DNA of 64,000 nucleotides, from the NCBI GenBank assembly GCA_028532985.1, contig JANCIK010000009.1, positions 1,860,001 through 1,924,000 of the forward strand, given 5' to 3'. This stretch comes from Stropharia rugosoannulata. Taxonomy: Eukaryota; Basidiomycota; Agaricomycetes; Agaricales; Strophariaceae. The notes under the pieces were generated by a model, which did no database searches, had not been told where the DNA came from, and saw only the letters and a program-made list of their open reading frames with translations. Numbering within the stretch: the stretch's first letter is position 1; the number at the start of each line of letters is the position of its first letter. Position numbers and translations under genes: made by a program. Shown piece after piece: positions 23,090-34,797 of the stretch.

Positions 23090-24300
23090 TCAATAGGGTT
23101 TGGCTTTCGTTGACTTCGTGTCGACTGGTTCCTTTGCAAATAACCTTCGGATATCTGCTTGTTTTGGATCGTGCGCCATACTTCCAATTCCACCTTTCTG
23201 TCGGCGCTACGCACAGCATTAGTTAGACTGGGGCTCAGTGGAGTTTGTACTTTGCTCACTAGGTTCAGCAAATGTGTATCCTGATTCTGCTCCTTCACTT
23301 GGACCACAAGTTCGCGTGTGGCTGACCCTGATTCAACTGCCTAGAATCATCAGATAATCTTGATCAGAAGGCAGTAAAAATCAGCAAGATGTGAGGATAT
23401 GGACCTTCGCTTCAATGATGAATCTTGTCCAGGCCGTGTTTTTCATCCATCGGAAGCGTTGGACTTCAAATTTTGCGCTACAGTCGCGGTCTCGTCGAAC
23501 TACAGCGGCGATTAACTCGCGTAGAAATAGGCCATGGCTTACTATCGCTATAACTTGAGGCCTTTGTTGGTCTAGTTCTTGCAGAAGATGTGGAATGAAA
23601 ATGACATCAATGAAAATTTCCGCCCTCTGTGCAACTTCGTCAAGGCTTTCACCACCGGGGAATTTCTCATGACGAGCTTGGAGAGCAGGAAACTTGCCCC
23701 TAGAAAAATGGTCCGCAAGGGATAAACCTTGCTCTCTTTTAGCGAACTTCTTCCCTTCGCCTTGACCAAAGTGTTGCTCGCGAAGGGATGTTAAGTACTG
23801 AATAGAGACTATATGCTCGTTACGCTGTTTGCTTTTCAGTGCATTCGCTGTTGTTTTGGCACGCAGGAGGTCGGATGAATATATGGCCGTGACGTCCTTG
23901 TCAGAAAGTGCGTTGGCCAGTGCTTCAGCTTGCTAGTATTGTGAGCCGCTGATGTGTTAAATTCATCCACAAGTAAATGAGCTAACTGACTTGCATCCCT
24001 GCCAGGAAATATATCGAAGATTTCAGAAAGTCGTTAACGGCCAACAAACTAAAATATTTTACCATAATTTGACAGCGGTGAATCCCTCCATCCCGCCCAT
24101 ACACCATTCTAGTGCATGATATTTTGTTGAACCGAATTTATAACAACCTCAAAGAGAGAGAGAGATTTAGCTCACTATGTTATCAGTAGTTTCGCCATGT
24201 CGGATCTGTGGTTTAATTGTCGAGTGCTCAACAAGGTGCTGGTACACGTGTTTGTACTACTTGTCCTGTAAGTATTACTCACAAGCAAAAGTTCGACCAT
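23090..24300 (-). CDS. Phosphoglycerate-mutase-like histidine phosphatase
   Basis: Histidine phosphatase superfamily member; the substrate is not predictable from sequence. Seven exons (24283-24300, 24176-24205, 24063-24108, 23991-23998, 23405-23932, 23260-23340, 23090-23206) sum to 828 nt (275 aa). The protein begins MVELLLIRHGETTDNI with the catalytic RHG, then VWAGWRDSPLSNYGMQQAEA, the helix AIYSSDLLRAKTTA, the proton-donor region FPGGESLDEVAQRAE, and the second catalytic histidine in VIAIVSHGLFLREL. The tail RRQKGGIGSMAHDPKQADIR resembles other fungal members. The gene includes very short exons, among them an 8-nt exon (23991-23998) needed to read YGMQQAEA. It is divergent from the AN1 zinc-finger gene. 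Confidence 0.9.
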
Positions 24301-24716
24301 GAAGAAAGCGCCAGAACGTTCTAGTAAGTATGTAACTGTAACTGTAAGTATCCTGATGAGTCATGAAATACCTTCTGCAAGAAGATCTTAGTTACCAATT
24401 TGAATAGTATGTAACCAAAGGCCAGAGAAGGCGAGTCACCCGCAAGTCACCCCACTTCAGTTGGGCTTAAGCGCTGCGTTCAATCTCAAGCCAGGAATTT
24501 GGCCGGAATCAAGATATGTTAAGTAAGAAGTTGGTAAGAACTAGTAAAGCAAGCCGATCATTCATTAGCTGACAAATACCAACTGGCACAGCACTCTTTT
24601 AATTTCTCTCCCATCTACGTACTCATTCTTGGCTTGCCCAAGTGGCCGCGTCAGCGTTGTTCTCACTATAAATTGATACCCTTCTCAGTCATTTTCTCAC
24701 AAACGATATCCTTTTC
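24301..24716. promoter_or_regulatory. Shared upstream region, PGAM-like / AN1 genes
   Basis: 416 bp between divergent start codons. A repeated GTAACTGTAACTGTAAGTAT run lies at about 24331-24350, and pyrimidine-rich sequence precedes the AN1 ATG. Nothing more specific is visible. Confidence 0.4.
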
Positions 24717-25992
24717 ATGTCTGCCAACGATTCCACAAAGTTCACTCAAGAACGAGACGCCTCGCTACTCGCTGTTGGAAAGCAGTGCTCCGACCCTGGA
24801 TGCCTTCTCGTCGACTTCCTCCCATTCAAATGCCAACATTGCCGACACTCATTCTGCCAGGAGCACTTCAAAGTAGATGCTCACCGCTGCCCAGAGTATG
24901 ACGAAAGCAAACATAACAGGGTGGCACCCAATTGTGCGCCCTTTGCCTCTCACCTTAATGCCGTCTACAGTAAATCTAAATGACTTGCCAATGTCACATT
25001 TCAGGTCCATTATGCAATACTCCCGTTGCTGTGCGTCCAGGGCAGGATCCCAACGTTCGCATGGATGTCCATCTTGAAAGAGAGTGCTCAGTTGTGACTG
25101 GCAAAGTGAAGGCGAAGACGACGCCTGTCTGCGCTCGGATTTCTTGCAAGAAAGTGCTATTTTCACCCATTCGCTGCACTGTAAGTTATCTTGGGTTGAA
25201 AGCGATTACGACATCTCATATTTTATGTCATTACAGTCATGTCGACAACAGTTTTGTCCGGCTCACCGTTTCCCGAGCGATCACAGTTGTTCCGCGCCAT
25301 CCGCGTCCAACAGCAAGGCTGGTAACGTTAACAAGCCGTTTAACTCCATCAGTGTCGGCGCACAGAATGTCAACAAAAAAGTTGTTACGGCTGGTAATGC
25401 TGCCCTTGGTGCTGTGAAATCTTCCTTAGCTGCAGCATCTACATCGGCGTCTATACCCCAAACGCCTGTTAAAAGCAAGGCTACGTCTGCGCCTCCAGTA
25501 GTTCCGTTCCGCAGCGTAGATAGGTACGTTTATATCTTCCCAGTCTATCCAGTACTCGCTCACCAATCACTAGTATCTGTGATTCTTTTTCTGGCTCTTC
25601 AACCGCTATCTTAATGCGCCATGTTACTACACCTGCAATAACTCCACCGGACATCATAATCAAACCATTACCTATAATCAATACTTTACTATCAAATTTT
25701 ATTCCTCGACCTATCTTCGGGACTGCCTAATCTATGTATTATTTAATATCCCCACATGTACCCATACGAATCACCCATACGCATCATTCATCAATTAGAC
25801 GCGCAAGAGCTGAACGAGAAAGTCGACTGAAGGCCATGCAAGTGCGTAAGCAAAAAGGGGTATGGTGCTATTTATTTTGCCTGTGCAGCATTCGTTAATT
25901 TTATTATACAGCTTTTAACAGAAGACGAGAAAGCTTTTCTTGCAACCGAAGAGGCTGCTGCTAAGGACCGAAAGGAATGTATTATCATGTAA
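24717..25992 (+). CDS. AN1-type zinc-finger protein with C-terminal CaaX box
   Basis: ZFAND2/Cuz1-type protein with two AN1 zinc fingers, a family linked to proteasome and Cdc48 function under proteotoxic stress. Five exons (24717-24933, 25005-25180, 25237-25523, 25799-25841, 25912-25992) give 267 aa. First finger: CSDPGCLLVDFLPFKCQHC and FCQEHFKVDAHRC, near residues 24-58. Second finger: CARISCKKVLFSPIRC and FCPAHRFPSDHSC. A Ser/Ala/Val-rich linker and a charged helix (RRARAERESRLKAMQ) follow. The protein ends KECIIM, a CaaX-type prenylation sequence, which suggests tethering to a membrane, as known for animal ZFAND2B/AIRAPL. The fourth intron is long (275 nt). Membrane attachment is inferred. 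Confidence 0.9.
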
Positions 25993-26219
25993 TTATAATC
26001 TGTGGAATATTTAATGGACGTAGTCAAGTACCAGTGTAATCATTGTAATCTTCTACTACGATACTGGGTCGCTGAGTAGGATGATCACGTATATGCTCAT
26101 TTTCTCAACGCATCTATTTCGCAAGGAGGATTGAGCTAGGGTATGAGGATGGCAAAGCTACAGTGACGTGCGTGAGGAAAGCATACTGCAATAAAATAAC
26201 GTATAAGGAACCAATGTAA

Positions 26220-27176
26220 CTACCGCTTTTTCTTCTTTGTGCCCCGCGTCGACTGCCCCCGCGTCGACCCTCCGCGACCTCTTCGTCCCCCTTTTGGCGG
26301 CCTTCCACGCGCGGGCCGCGGTGATTCCTCTCGAGCTGCACAAACATTGAGAGTATGAATTGTCACTCTGAAAGAATACGCACCTGGCGATGGGTCCCGC
26401 ATCTCAACGTCCTCGTCCTCTGCATATTCAGTACCTGCGTCTGTTCCCGTTACTGCACTGGCACTCTCTCGGGGCGTCTCTGCTACGCCACCCTCATCGC
26501 CACTTTCCTGGGTCAACGCGCTGCTATCACTGTCCCCAGCCACGAGTCCGGCTAAATTGAGTTTACTCCGCGTGTTTTTCCCGCGTTTGCGTCCTACGCC
26601 GCGCTTTGCGGATGTCGACTGGACGGGGCGTGGGCTAGGGGCAACTACAGATGCCGGAGCAGGGGCAGGGGACGTGGCTGGAGAGGAAGGGAGCGATGCC
26701 GTTGAGCGCAAGCGACGCTTCGCAATGATTGGCTCGAATTCATCGTAGGGAAGCACGAACTCCTCGCGGAAGAATGGGTGCCTCGCCAGATTTTCGGACG
26801 GAGAGGGGGAGCGTATAGATACGGGCGAGGAGTGGGAGCGGGGCGAGTGGTAGCCCTCGGCTTCGATGTCCTGCGCGGCAAGTGAAACGGGTAAGTCATT
26901 TAGCGCGCGTCTAAATGCCACAGGTGACGGTCAACGCACGATAGCATCCAAGGCGTCTAGGTCGTAGCATTTGCGCAGTTTCTCCCAAAGTGTTTCTATG
27001 TGGACAGAGCGCCCAGTATCCTTCAATATTGCATTCCGGATGGCGAGAATGTGGAAGTGCCGATGCATGCCAATGGGCCTGGCGCGCATAATGGACCGGA
27101 AGAAAGATATTTCGCCTTCTACTGAGTCGAGAAATGTGTGCTCGTCGTTTCTTTCCCCGGACATTGTCGCCGTCAT
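26220..27176 (-). CDS. EAF7: NuA4 histone acetyltransferase subunit EAF7 (MRGBP/CT20 family)
   Basis: Chromatin-modification subunit of NuA4, with Eaf5/Eaf3 (MRG15-binding) in yeast. Three exons (26940-27176, 26384-26870, 26220-26335) give 279 aa. The conserved N-terminal domain reads VEGEISFFRSIMRARPIGMH, HRHFHILAIRNAILKDTGR and IETLWEKLRKCYDLDALDAI, a clear Eaf7/MRGBP signature, followed by FVLPYDEFEP. The C-terminal half is low complexity, with basic patches (KRGVGRKRGKNTRSK) and a run of RG/GR and lysines (RGRPPKGGRRGRGG, ending KKKKR). The start could be 27176 or 27164 (MSGERNDEH). The last intron is 48 nt with no stop in frame, so an intron-retained isoform would stay open. It is divergent from the gelsolin gene with 189 bp between starts. 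Confidence 0.88.
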
Positions 27177-27365
27177 AACGGGTATATATGCGCCTCTGCA
27201 CAGAGAAATACAAGAGAAATAAGGAACGTAGTGAGTGAGTCGGACTTGATAGAGCTCGCCGTCGATTGCGACACTTGTGTATTTGTCATTGTCACTCGTG
27301 CCAAACACCGTCACGACCGTTGAAATCATTATCGTGCCCTTCACAATCTTTCACAATCAGCATCT

Positions 27366-28774
27366 ATGGCGTATCTGACAAAAACGCAAGTCTATGACAT
27401 CGAGGACTCTAATATTGCTCTTCTAGGCTCTGATGTCAGTCCGTTCCTCTGCGGAAAATCAGAGGCTTGTCGCCTGCAGGTTGCCTGAAGGCAGATATTG
27501 ACTACCTGCCGATCATATAGCTCGAAAAGCACGTCCGGAAAGCTGCAGGCGAAGATGAGTCTGTATGGCATAATACAGGGATGCTCGAGGGGCTTCAAAT
27601 ATGGCGTATAGAGAAATTTCATATCGTATCCTGACCCCAGGAACGTTATGGCACGTTTTACAGCGGAGACTCGTATATTGTTTTACAGGTATTCGCGAAT
27701 CCCTTCCCTTTCTGTTATCTGTCTCATGGCGTGCATTATGAATCTAGACATATAAAATATCTCCAAAAGACCACTCGTTCTCATACAACCTACACTTTTG
27801 GCTCGGAGAAAACACTACTCAGGATGAGGCAGGTACGGCGGCGTATAAGTCTGTTGAATTTGATGACTGTGAGTGCTCCTTCAGCGGCAACACGCGGGTT
27901 TCTTACGCGGCGGTAGATCTCCACGGAAAGCTGGTTCAGCCACGCGAAGTCCAAGGATACGAAAGCAATCAGTTTATGTCGTTCTTCCCTCGGTTCATCT
28001 GTCTATCAGGTGGTGTTGACACTGGCTTCCGACACATATCAGACCCACTCCCTTCAAATATTCGTAAACTATATCGTATCACGTTGTTCAGAATACTGTC
28101 TAGCGGTCGCTCGCATCTTGTTGTCCGAGAAGTACCTGCCTTGACAGAAAGCCTAGTCGAAGGAGATGTGTATATACTCGACAAAGGGGATGAGATCCTC
28201 CAATTAAATAGCCAAGGCAGTGCAGGTCACCAGAGATTCAAAGCCGCAGAGGTTGCGCAAAGCCTCATCAATGCTCGAGATGGACAAGGCAGTGTCACTG
28301 CATACGGTATGTCAATTTTAGTCATAAGGATCAAGGTTGATAACACTTGTTCTAGACGAAGGGCAATCGTCTTATCGATTTTTCTCTGAATTCGGAGACA
28401 ATGTCTCCCTGAGAAAAGCTGATCATCTTATCTTGGAAGACACCACGGTCTCTCGTCCATTTCTATTCCGTCTCTCCGACACTACCGGAAATCTTACCTT
28501 CGAATCCATTGGATTTACCTCCAAGGAGTCTCTTGACGCGAATGATGTATTTTTAATCGACGCCTCTAAATCCTTACCCCACCCCGCTATCTATGTTTGG
28601 ATTGGCAAAGGCGCGTCTTTGAACGAACGCCGCCTTAGTCTGCAATACGCCCGACAATACCTCTACAACAAACGACAGGCAGACGTGGGGGAAAATCGAT
28701 CCAGTGTCTCTATTCCAATCATCAAGGTCCAACAAGGAGAGGAAACACCCGAGTTTTTGCAAGCTATCAACTAA
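27366..28774 (+). CDS. Gelsolin/severin-family actin-severing protein, interrupted by an in-frame TGA
   Basis: Calcium-dependent actin severing and capping protein with three gelsolin repeats. Exons 27366-27434, 27521-27688, 27748-27868, 27917-28306 and 28356-28774 sum to 1,167 nt and keep one frame from the ATG (MAYLTKTQVYDIEDSNIALL) to the stop. Family landmarks: GLQIWRIEKFHIVS, YGTFYSGDSYIVLQTYK, LHFWLGENTTQDEAGTAAY, KSVEFDDYLHGKLVQPREVQ and SFFPRFICLSGGVDTGF in repeat 1; KLYRI, LVVREVP, VEGDVYILDKGDE and SSYRFFSEFG in repeat 2; ANDVFLIDASKSLPHPAIYVW in repeat 3. One TGA at 27632-27634 lies in the first repeat, where family members usually have tryptophan (VS-W-P). The product may be non-functional, or this may be a sequencing error or readthrough. 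No intron can remove the stop. Confidence 0.85.
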
Positions 28775-28808
28775 GGATCGCAATCATTGTACACTGTATG
28801 TATGTATT

Positions 28809-28830
28809 ACAACAACAACAACAACAACAA
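28809..28830. repeat. (ACA)n microsatellite
   Basis: Seven trinucleotide copies lie 35 bp downstream of the gelsolin stop codon, in its presumed 3' UTR. Confidence 0.9.
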
Positions 28831-28955
28831 TTCACTTCTGAACAAGTCCGCGGAGGATATACATTTACAGAGAAATATCTTGATTTCCCCGTGCCTTGAA
28901 AGCAAAATACAGCAACGCACATTGAATCCATCGGAGTACGAGGTATCATTTGGCA

Positions 28956-31900
28956 TTAGATGTCGTAAGCAACTCGAGCCCCAACCCACGCATACGGATA
29001 GTTCCTTTGGTACCAATTTCTGAAGGCTCTCCTTTCAGAGATCCGAGGAATAGTGGCATATGATCCACCGAGCTATGTCGCACTTTATTCAGCAGTGTGA
29101 ATCAATGTCTGGATAGGACCTACCACCACGTTGTGTTTACCGTCAAAGAAATCCATGGAGTAGCTGACATATCCTGAACGTTAGCAAACGTAATTCCAAA
29201 TTGTGGATAACAAACCCCGGATATAATTTTGAAGCTTCAAATCCTTCTACCTTATCGAAAGTTGTGGAAGTCCATTCCCAGACACCACCGTTGCTTCCCT
29301 TCCCACCGTTATGGATAGTACCGGTGGTGGCTCTGCGGAGCGTAAAAACAGCGATTAGGGTCTACCTCGCGGCAATGTAATTTTGTGCTCACGGAATAGG
29401 ATGCCAGTTCCTGAACCCAACATTTGCGCCTCCTCCGTACCCAGCCTCGAATTTTTGATAGAACAAGGATAACTCCGCCTCTGTGGGAAGACGTCCTCCT
29501 TTGACAGTGGCGTACGAGGATAGGATGTCATAGGATGCAATGGCAGGCCAATTTTGCGCAACCTCCATTGGAACCGGACCATAGAGAGTCCGTACCTGTG
29601 AAAAAGCAATTATAATGTTTTCCTAAAGGGTGACTAAGTCGCATACCTTGATCCCTTGACTGTCTTCTACCCAGCTAGCTGGAAGCGTCATTTGACCTTT
29701 GCCGTGCTCCAAATAATGATTGTAGAGTTCGCCGTTGGTCACAGGTCTCCACTCAATCTTGAAGCGGTTAACATGAACAGTTCGCCTCGGGTGTTCATTG
29801 TCCCATCCAAGGTCATGAGATAGTACGTCGCCCTGATTGTCGCCATTTTCGTCGTCATCATGGCCAAGTACGATGGTATCTGGTCCCAATGTTGCCACTT
29901 CAGATGCCATTGTATCTCCTACTTTCCAGGCTGTCGCTAGAGATGACCAATTCGGCTCCCGGAATCCTGGGGGAGGTATGGTACCCGTCCCTGCGCGCTG
30001 CAACAGCATGTAGAGCAGAGTCTCCGCATGCATAGCCTCATGCTCTAAAGTCATGAAGAGCACCCGTGCAGTCTTACGATCTAAGGCAGTACTTCCGGAG
30101 TCGATGTCGTCGTAGAGGCCCATCAATCTGGCCCTTACTCTACTTTGGAACTCCAGAATGCTGTTAAGGCTGGGCCAGTCTTCATCTTTAGTTGGCACTT
30201 CAGAATGGCTCTTTGAGAGGGATTAGTAAATTTCTGAATAACGTTTCGGTTGTTGGAAACTTACGTGACATTGCGATGGGTCGTCGACGTTTGGATCAAT
30301 ACCCCTCTGAAAACTTGTTAGTACTCCAAAAGCAACCAGATTGAGGAACGACCCACTTCAAAGACGAACTAAACAAAGTTTTCCATCAGTTTGAAAAAAA
30401 TAATTCAAAACAAAATATTGCTGACCTGGAATTCTTTGGGTTCCGTGTTCGGCTTTTCAAGAAGCCTCGACAGATGAATATCCAAAAATGTGGGGATATG
30501 GCCCAAGTAAAAGAGACATATATGTCGAAGGTCAATTGGCTTTTGGAACATCATCGACTTCGGTATCATCCTAGTCGTTATAAAGTCCCACGCTGCCCAC
30601 ATATCAAACCATTCTGTCCGAGAGGGAACGCCGAATGGCGTCAGTGATTGACTTCGAACGACCGGAAGCTTGTCGCTAGGAGATGAAAGAAGAGGGAAGA
30701 GGAATGGCGGCCGCTCAAGCAGCCACAAAGAGTACCGTGACTGAGTATCGACCCATCTCTGGATAGGTCGAAGGTTAGCCTTGACAAACATAGTGTACAC
30801 ATCTTCTTCGGAGTACTGAAAACATTGTTAGTATGTTTTTTGTGGGTACGGTGAAAATTTTAGAATATGAACCTTCCAAGATTCTTCAATTTTGACAAGT
30901 TCACCTTCTTCAAACTTGAACTCTTGGCCGGAAGTCGTGTCAAGAATACTCTGAGAACATTTGGATTTCAAGAATGCCTCATGACGACCTATTGCAGTTT
31001 TCAGTCCCAATGTCATCGAGTATTGTGGCTGGAGTAACGATACTACATACGCATCGACTATTGTAATAATAAGCGACGGTGACACGACTGTTAAATTGAA
31101 GGACATACCACATCGTAAGTATTCACGTAGTCCCAATTGTCTTCGTTTATGAGACATTTGTCGCCTAACGACCTGCCAGCACCCTTAAGTCCATTCAAGA
31201 TGAAGCGTTTCGTGTAGCCCTTCGGATCATTATATGCCTCTTCAATTAGAGCTTTATCGTTGTCGTGATCAAGACCAAGAAGAAGCGTATCATCAAAACC
31301 TGAACGCAAAGGCAATGAGCGAAGGAAAGCAGTCCCATCTTCCCGCGAAAAATTGCCAAGGGAGGACCCTAAAAACATGATATGCAGAGGCGACTGTAAA
31401 CCTTCTGGGGTAGAAAGCGATGATGCATCAGAGTAGCGCCTAGAAGATCGTGTCGATGACGAGGAAGATGAAGCTGGTGAGAGAGGGGGGGTCAAATTTT
31501 CTGGCGAACTGTTCCACGCATTTTCGCAAGTCAGAAGACTGGATGCTTGATGGGCGGCTAAACCGCCAGACTGCACAAACTTCAGCCCATCATCATATGT
31601 GCCCCACAAGCCCTTTGTGTCGACTTTACCAACAAGTTTATCGCCTAGATCTGATGTGGAAATTTCATTAAGGGTACGTTCCAGCTCTCGTTGTTCCAAA
31701 TCGAGGGCATAATAAGTGATGGGGCCAGCTGGGCCGCTGGTTTCGACAAGCCGCGATAATCCGAGAAGGATGTGCGATGTTTTGCGTAAGGCCCTGAAAG
31801 TGAGAAGTGATAATTGAATTAACCATGCATGTTTCAACAGATAATAGTATGTGGATAGTATTGATGGAACACAATAGGTTCTTGAACGAACAACGCCGCA

Positions 31901-32263
31901 GTCACGGTGTATCGCAGCTTATAGAAACAACGTAGAAATTACTAATCAACTGGACACTTACCCTGCACCAAGTTCCATAACAACTTCATCCTTATTGATT
32001 TCCATCCTTGGGTGCATGGCTCTGACAATGTCCTCAGTATTATTCTTCAGAATTTCCTCCTCGGCTGCGAAGAGATAATATTCGGGAGCGGCCACCGTGA
32101 TGTCATCGTAAAGTTGCAAGCCGCGTTCGTCGTAAAGTAACATCGTCGGAAGATGCTTCTGTCCAACGGGCTTGGATAACCCAGTTTTGATGCTTTGCGA
32201 AATGTCAGAGACGACGAACCCATCGGTAGAGCGAGACTGAATATCGATGATTTCAGCAGGCAT
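28956..32263 (-). CDS. EGT1: Ergothioneine biosynthesis protein Egt1 (methyltransferase plus sulfoxide synthase)
   Basis: Bifunctional enzyme: trimethylates histidine to hercynine with SAM, then uses iron and oxygen to join cysteine to hercynine as a sulfoxide, in the cytosol. Start ATG at 32263 (MPAEIIDIQSRSTDG). The methyltransferase half includes LLYDERGLQLYDDITVAAPE, VVMELGAG, LHIMFLGSSLGNFSREDG and LLLGLDHDNDKALIEEAYND; a Ser-rich insert ([15 protein letters not shown]) sits before LHIMFLG. The DinB-like half has LEHEAMHAETLLYML, an HX3HXE iron-binding motif. The formylglycine-enzyme-like domain has VTNGELYNHYLE, GGRLPTEAELSLFY, GGVWEWTSTTFDKVEG and the end YQRNYPYAWVGARVAYDI. The last exon is recovered only by splicing out a 53-nt intron after GKHNVV. 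Complete; more than ten exons. Confidence 0.94.
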
Positions 32264-32431
32264 GATGGTCAATAGAGCAAGTAGAGATATTGCAAATTAG
32301 GCTTAAGGTTTGCAATGGATTCCCCCTTTCATTTTCGGACCTTTATATGATCCCGACAAGGCCTGCTCGAGATGGCCTGCGGTATACTTACTACTTAGGG
32401 AGACCTACACAAGCAAGGATGACGTCATGTG

Positions 32432-33014
32432 CTACACCGCACGCGTTAATTCCGACCTGGCAGCCTGGCAGGTACCATTTAGGCACCAAAGCAGTTGCAT
32501 TTGGGGTGCAAATCGGTAGCATCCAGATTTCTCGAGCTTGACGAGTAAACTACATTTATCAGCAGCGCCGATATATCTGGGACCAAGTCGATGTATAGAA
32601 AAAGCCACTGTCAATGTCCAGATCAGTACCACTCCTGGGAAAGACTCGTCCAAGTAAGGAAATATCCTACAGCCCTCTGGAACATAGCTTGCGGCACCAT
32701 CAAAACGTGCGCCTATGAAGTGCTCGCCGAGCTCTGCAGCCGGAGCTCCAAGCACATATTCTCCACCGTAAAGGGAAGGTTCTAATTCTTGACTGGCTGG
32801 AAAGTCCCACGAAGCCGGTTCGGAGATTTGAAATTGCGGTCCAGGGTTAAACGAAGTATGTATGTAGATACATAGAGTATATCCATATAGCCTCGGAGGG
32901 ACAGAATAAGGCCACAATAAAAGCTCGATACCAGTGCTCGGATCACCTTGAATATCAAAAGCGAAGTCAAATTCGGGAACTTCTGCACGAGGTAAAAGGG
33001 ACTCCTCATAGTCA
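32432..33014 (-). other. Long open frame without a start codon, origin unknown
   Basis: About 190 codons stay open on the minus strand between EGT1 and the DHHC gene. The frame reads like coding sequence (VPEFDFAFDIQGDPSTGIEL, LLWPYSVPPRLYGYT, ELEPSLYGGEYVLGAPAAEL and YVPEGCRIFPYLDESFPG) but has no suitable ATG and is preceded by a stop near 33015. I do not recognise it. It could be an exon of an unresolved gene or a relic. Confidence 0.3.
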
Positions 33015-33267
33015 GGATCTCCAAGTCAGGCGGGTATCAGGCGGATATCCATTCGTGAATCTTTTAAAGAGTCCAGATCCCCCTCTGAAATGTGATATTA
33101 CATAATGCAATCATCAAATCTATCCAGGAAGGAGCAGAATTAGACCTTACCACAATGCAGTATTTTACATAGACAAGCACTGGAAGGATGGCCGTTAGGC
33201 ACTTGCAGTCAAGCGAATTCAGAATCGCATTTGACAGTATTCTGATAATAATACAGTCTGGCAGATG

Positions 33268-34797
33268 TTATCGGTTTGACTCAGCCTCAACGAGTTCTTT
33301 CGCAAGTCTCGCCAGCATCTCCTCTGACCGAGGGTTCCGAGGGAACGTCTTCCCATCTCCTGGACTTCTAGGATGCGGTTGAACAACGGGTAGATATTTC
33401 GAACAAAAGACACTCACGATGCACCTCCGTACCAAAGTCTGGTAACCCAATCATACCTACTGGTTGAACCAAAAACCTGTCCCCAGTTCCTTTTCCAACC
33501 CAAGTCGTACAGAAGGATGTGACCGTGGGCACCTCGAACAACGCGTCTTTGGGCAGGCGAAAGTTCCGCTTCTAGAGGGGGTTCAGAAAGGGAATGGCCG
33601 CTACGAGGTAAAGGAGGGAGGTGACGTAAAAGCATAAATGGCGCAAGATTTTCCAACGTAGTTTGGTTTGTGCTGTAACAAATTGTGAGTCAGTCAAATG
33701 TTTAAATAACATCTAAAAGTTTATTCACTATATTAGGTAGAAATGATAAACAGCGAAAGATCCGACAGTGAGAGAGAAGATACCGCCTGAAAATACTAGT
33801 CCAAGCTCGTGTATAGGGATAAAATCGTGCTGTTGTACATCGCCTGTTAGTCGATTCAGTAAGATGGAAGGTAAGGCGACATACCACAAGAAAAGGGTTA
33901 TTAAATGCGAACCATAACGCTTTGCTCGCCACGATGGCAACATATAGGGCTAAAAGACTGACAGAGCAGAGAAAGTGGACAAAAGATGGGTAGGTGCGGT
34001 GTCCCTAATTCGCATAGTCAGTTTACAGATTTCAACGATTAGAGGTCCACTAACTATGCATTTTGCGCCAATCCATGGGCAGTGGTGATCTGTATGGGTA
34101 CCCAAGTAAATAAAAGTGGTAAAAAGTAGTGGGAATAGACGAGAAAGTACCCATTTTCAGTACGCATCTATCGCAAATTGAGCAGTGATGTGTTCTTTCG
34201 GACCTTGGCGCCTATGCATAAGCGCTGGTAAATCACTGACTTTTTCCCCCGCTATCAAACACTTACCCAACATTTTCTGCACCACCTATCGGGAGATGAA
34301 AAATCGCGGTCAGGCATTAACGCCTCAGCGAGTCCAATATCGTCGTCGCCGGTTCCGGTTCCAGACCTCTCTGCTGAGGGTGATTGATTTGCAGGTCCTG
34401 GATCGCGTGCCACGCATACAATTAGAGAAGAAAACGCCATGAAAGTAAGGGTATATGTTATTAGTAGATGAATCATAAAAATAACGGGTTGATGGAGGGT
34501 CTGTAGATGGAAGTCCACGAGCATATAGAGCAAAGAGGGATGAGGTGCAAGAATTAGTGCAACGGTACCTGGTGATAGGTAATTCATCAAATGGGTGAGT
34601 ATATGCATTCAAATTTTATCGACTACATTCGATGACAACCTACCGCATAGAGGTAAGTAATGGTACCATCGTTTCTGAGGCAGGTCGCCAGCACTAGTCG
34701 TGCTCTCCCAGTTAAAGGCTAAAGATGATTCCGCTGCTTGTAGTTCTCTGGCAGAGAAGGAAATAAGCGGTCCTGAAGAATGCCGCCTGGGAGCCAT
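33268..34797 (-). CDS. DHHC palmitoyltransferase
   Basis: Protein S-acyltransferase of internal membranes. Start taken at the ATG at 34797 (MAPRRHSSGPLISFSA); an upstream exon is possible because the frame stays open before it. About four membrane segments: around HPSLLYMLVDFHL, VIFMIHLLITYTLTFMAF (before the catalytic domain), FVHFLCSVSLLALYVAIVAS and LVFSGGIFSLTVGSFAVYHF (after it). The Cys-rich domain reads RWCRKCW-APRSERTHHCSIC, DRCVLKM and DHHCPWIGAKCIGHRTYPSF, with the intact catalytic DHHC split from its first residues by an intron. The TTxE motif is present as YTNQTTLENL. The tail ends ARLAKELVEAESNR at 33268. Six internal introns fit by phase. The substrate is unknown. Confidence 0.92.

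Noticed and set aside
27626..27640. A GT...AG pair that would remove the gelsolin TGA
   Set aside because: The excised piece would be only 15 nt, too short for spliceosomal removal; the TGA is better treated as a real stop codon in this sequence.
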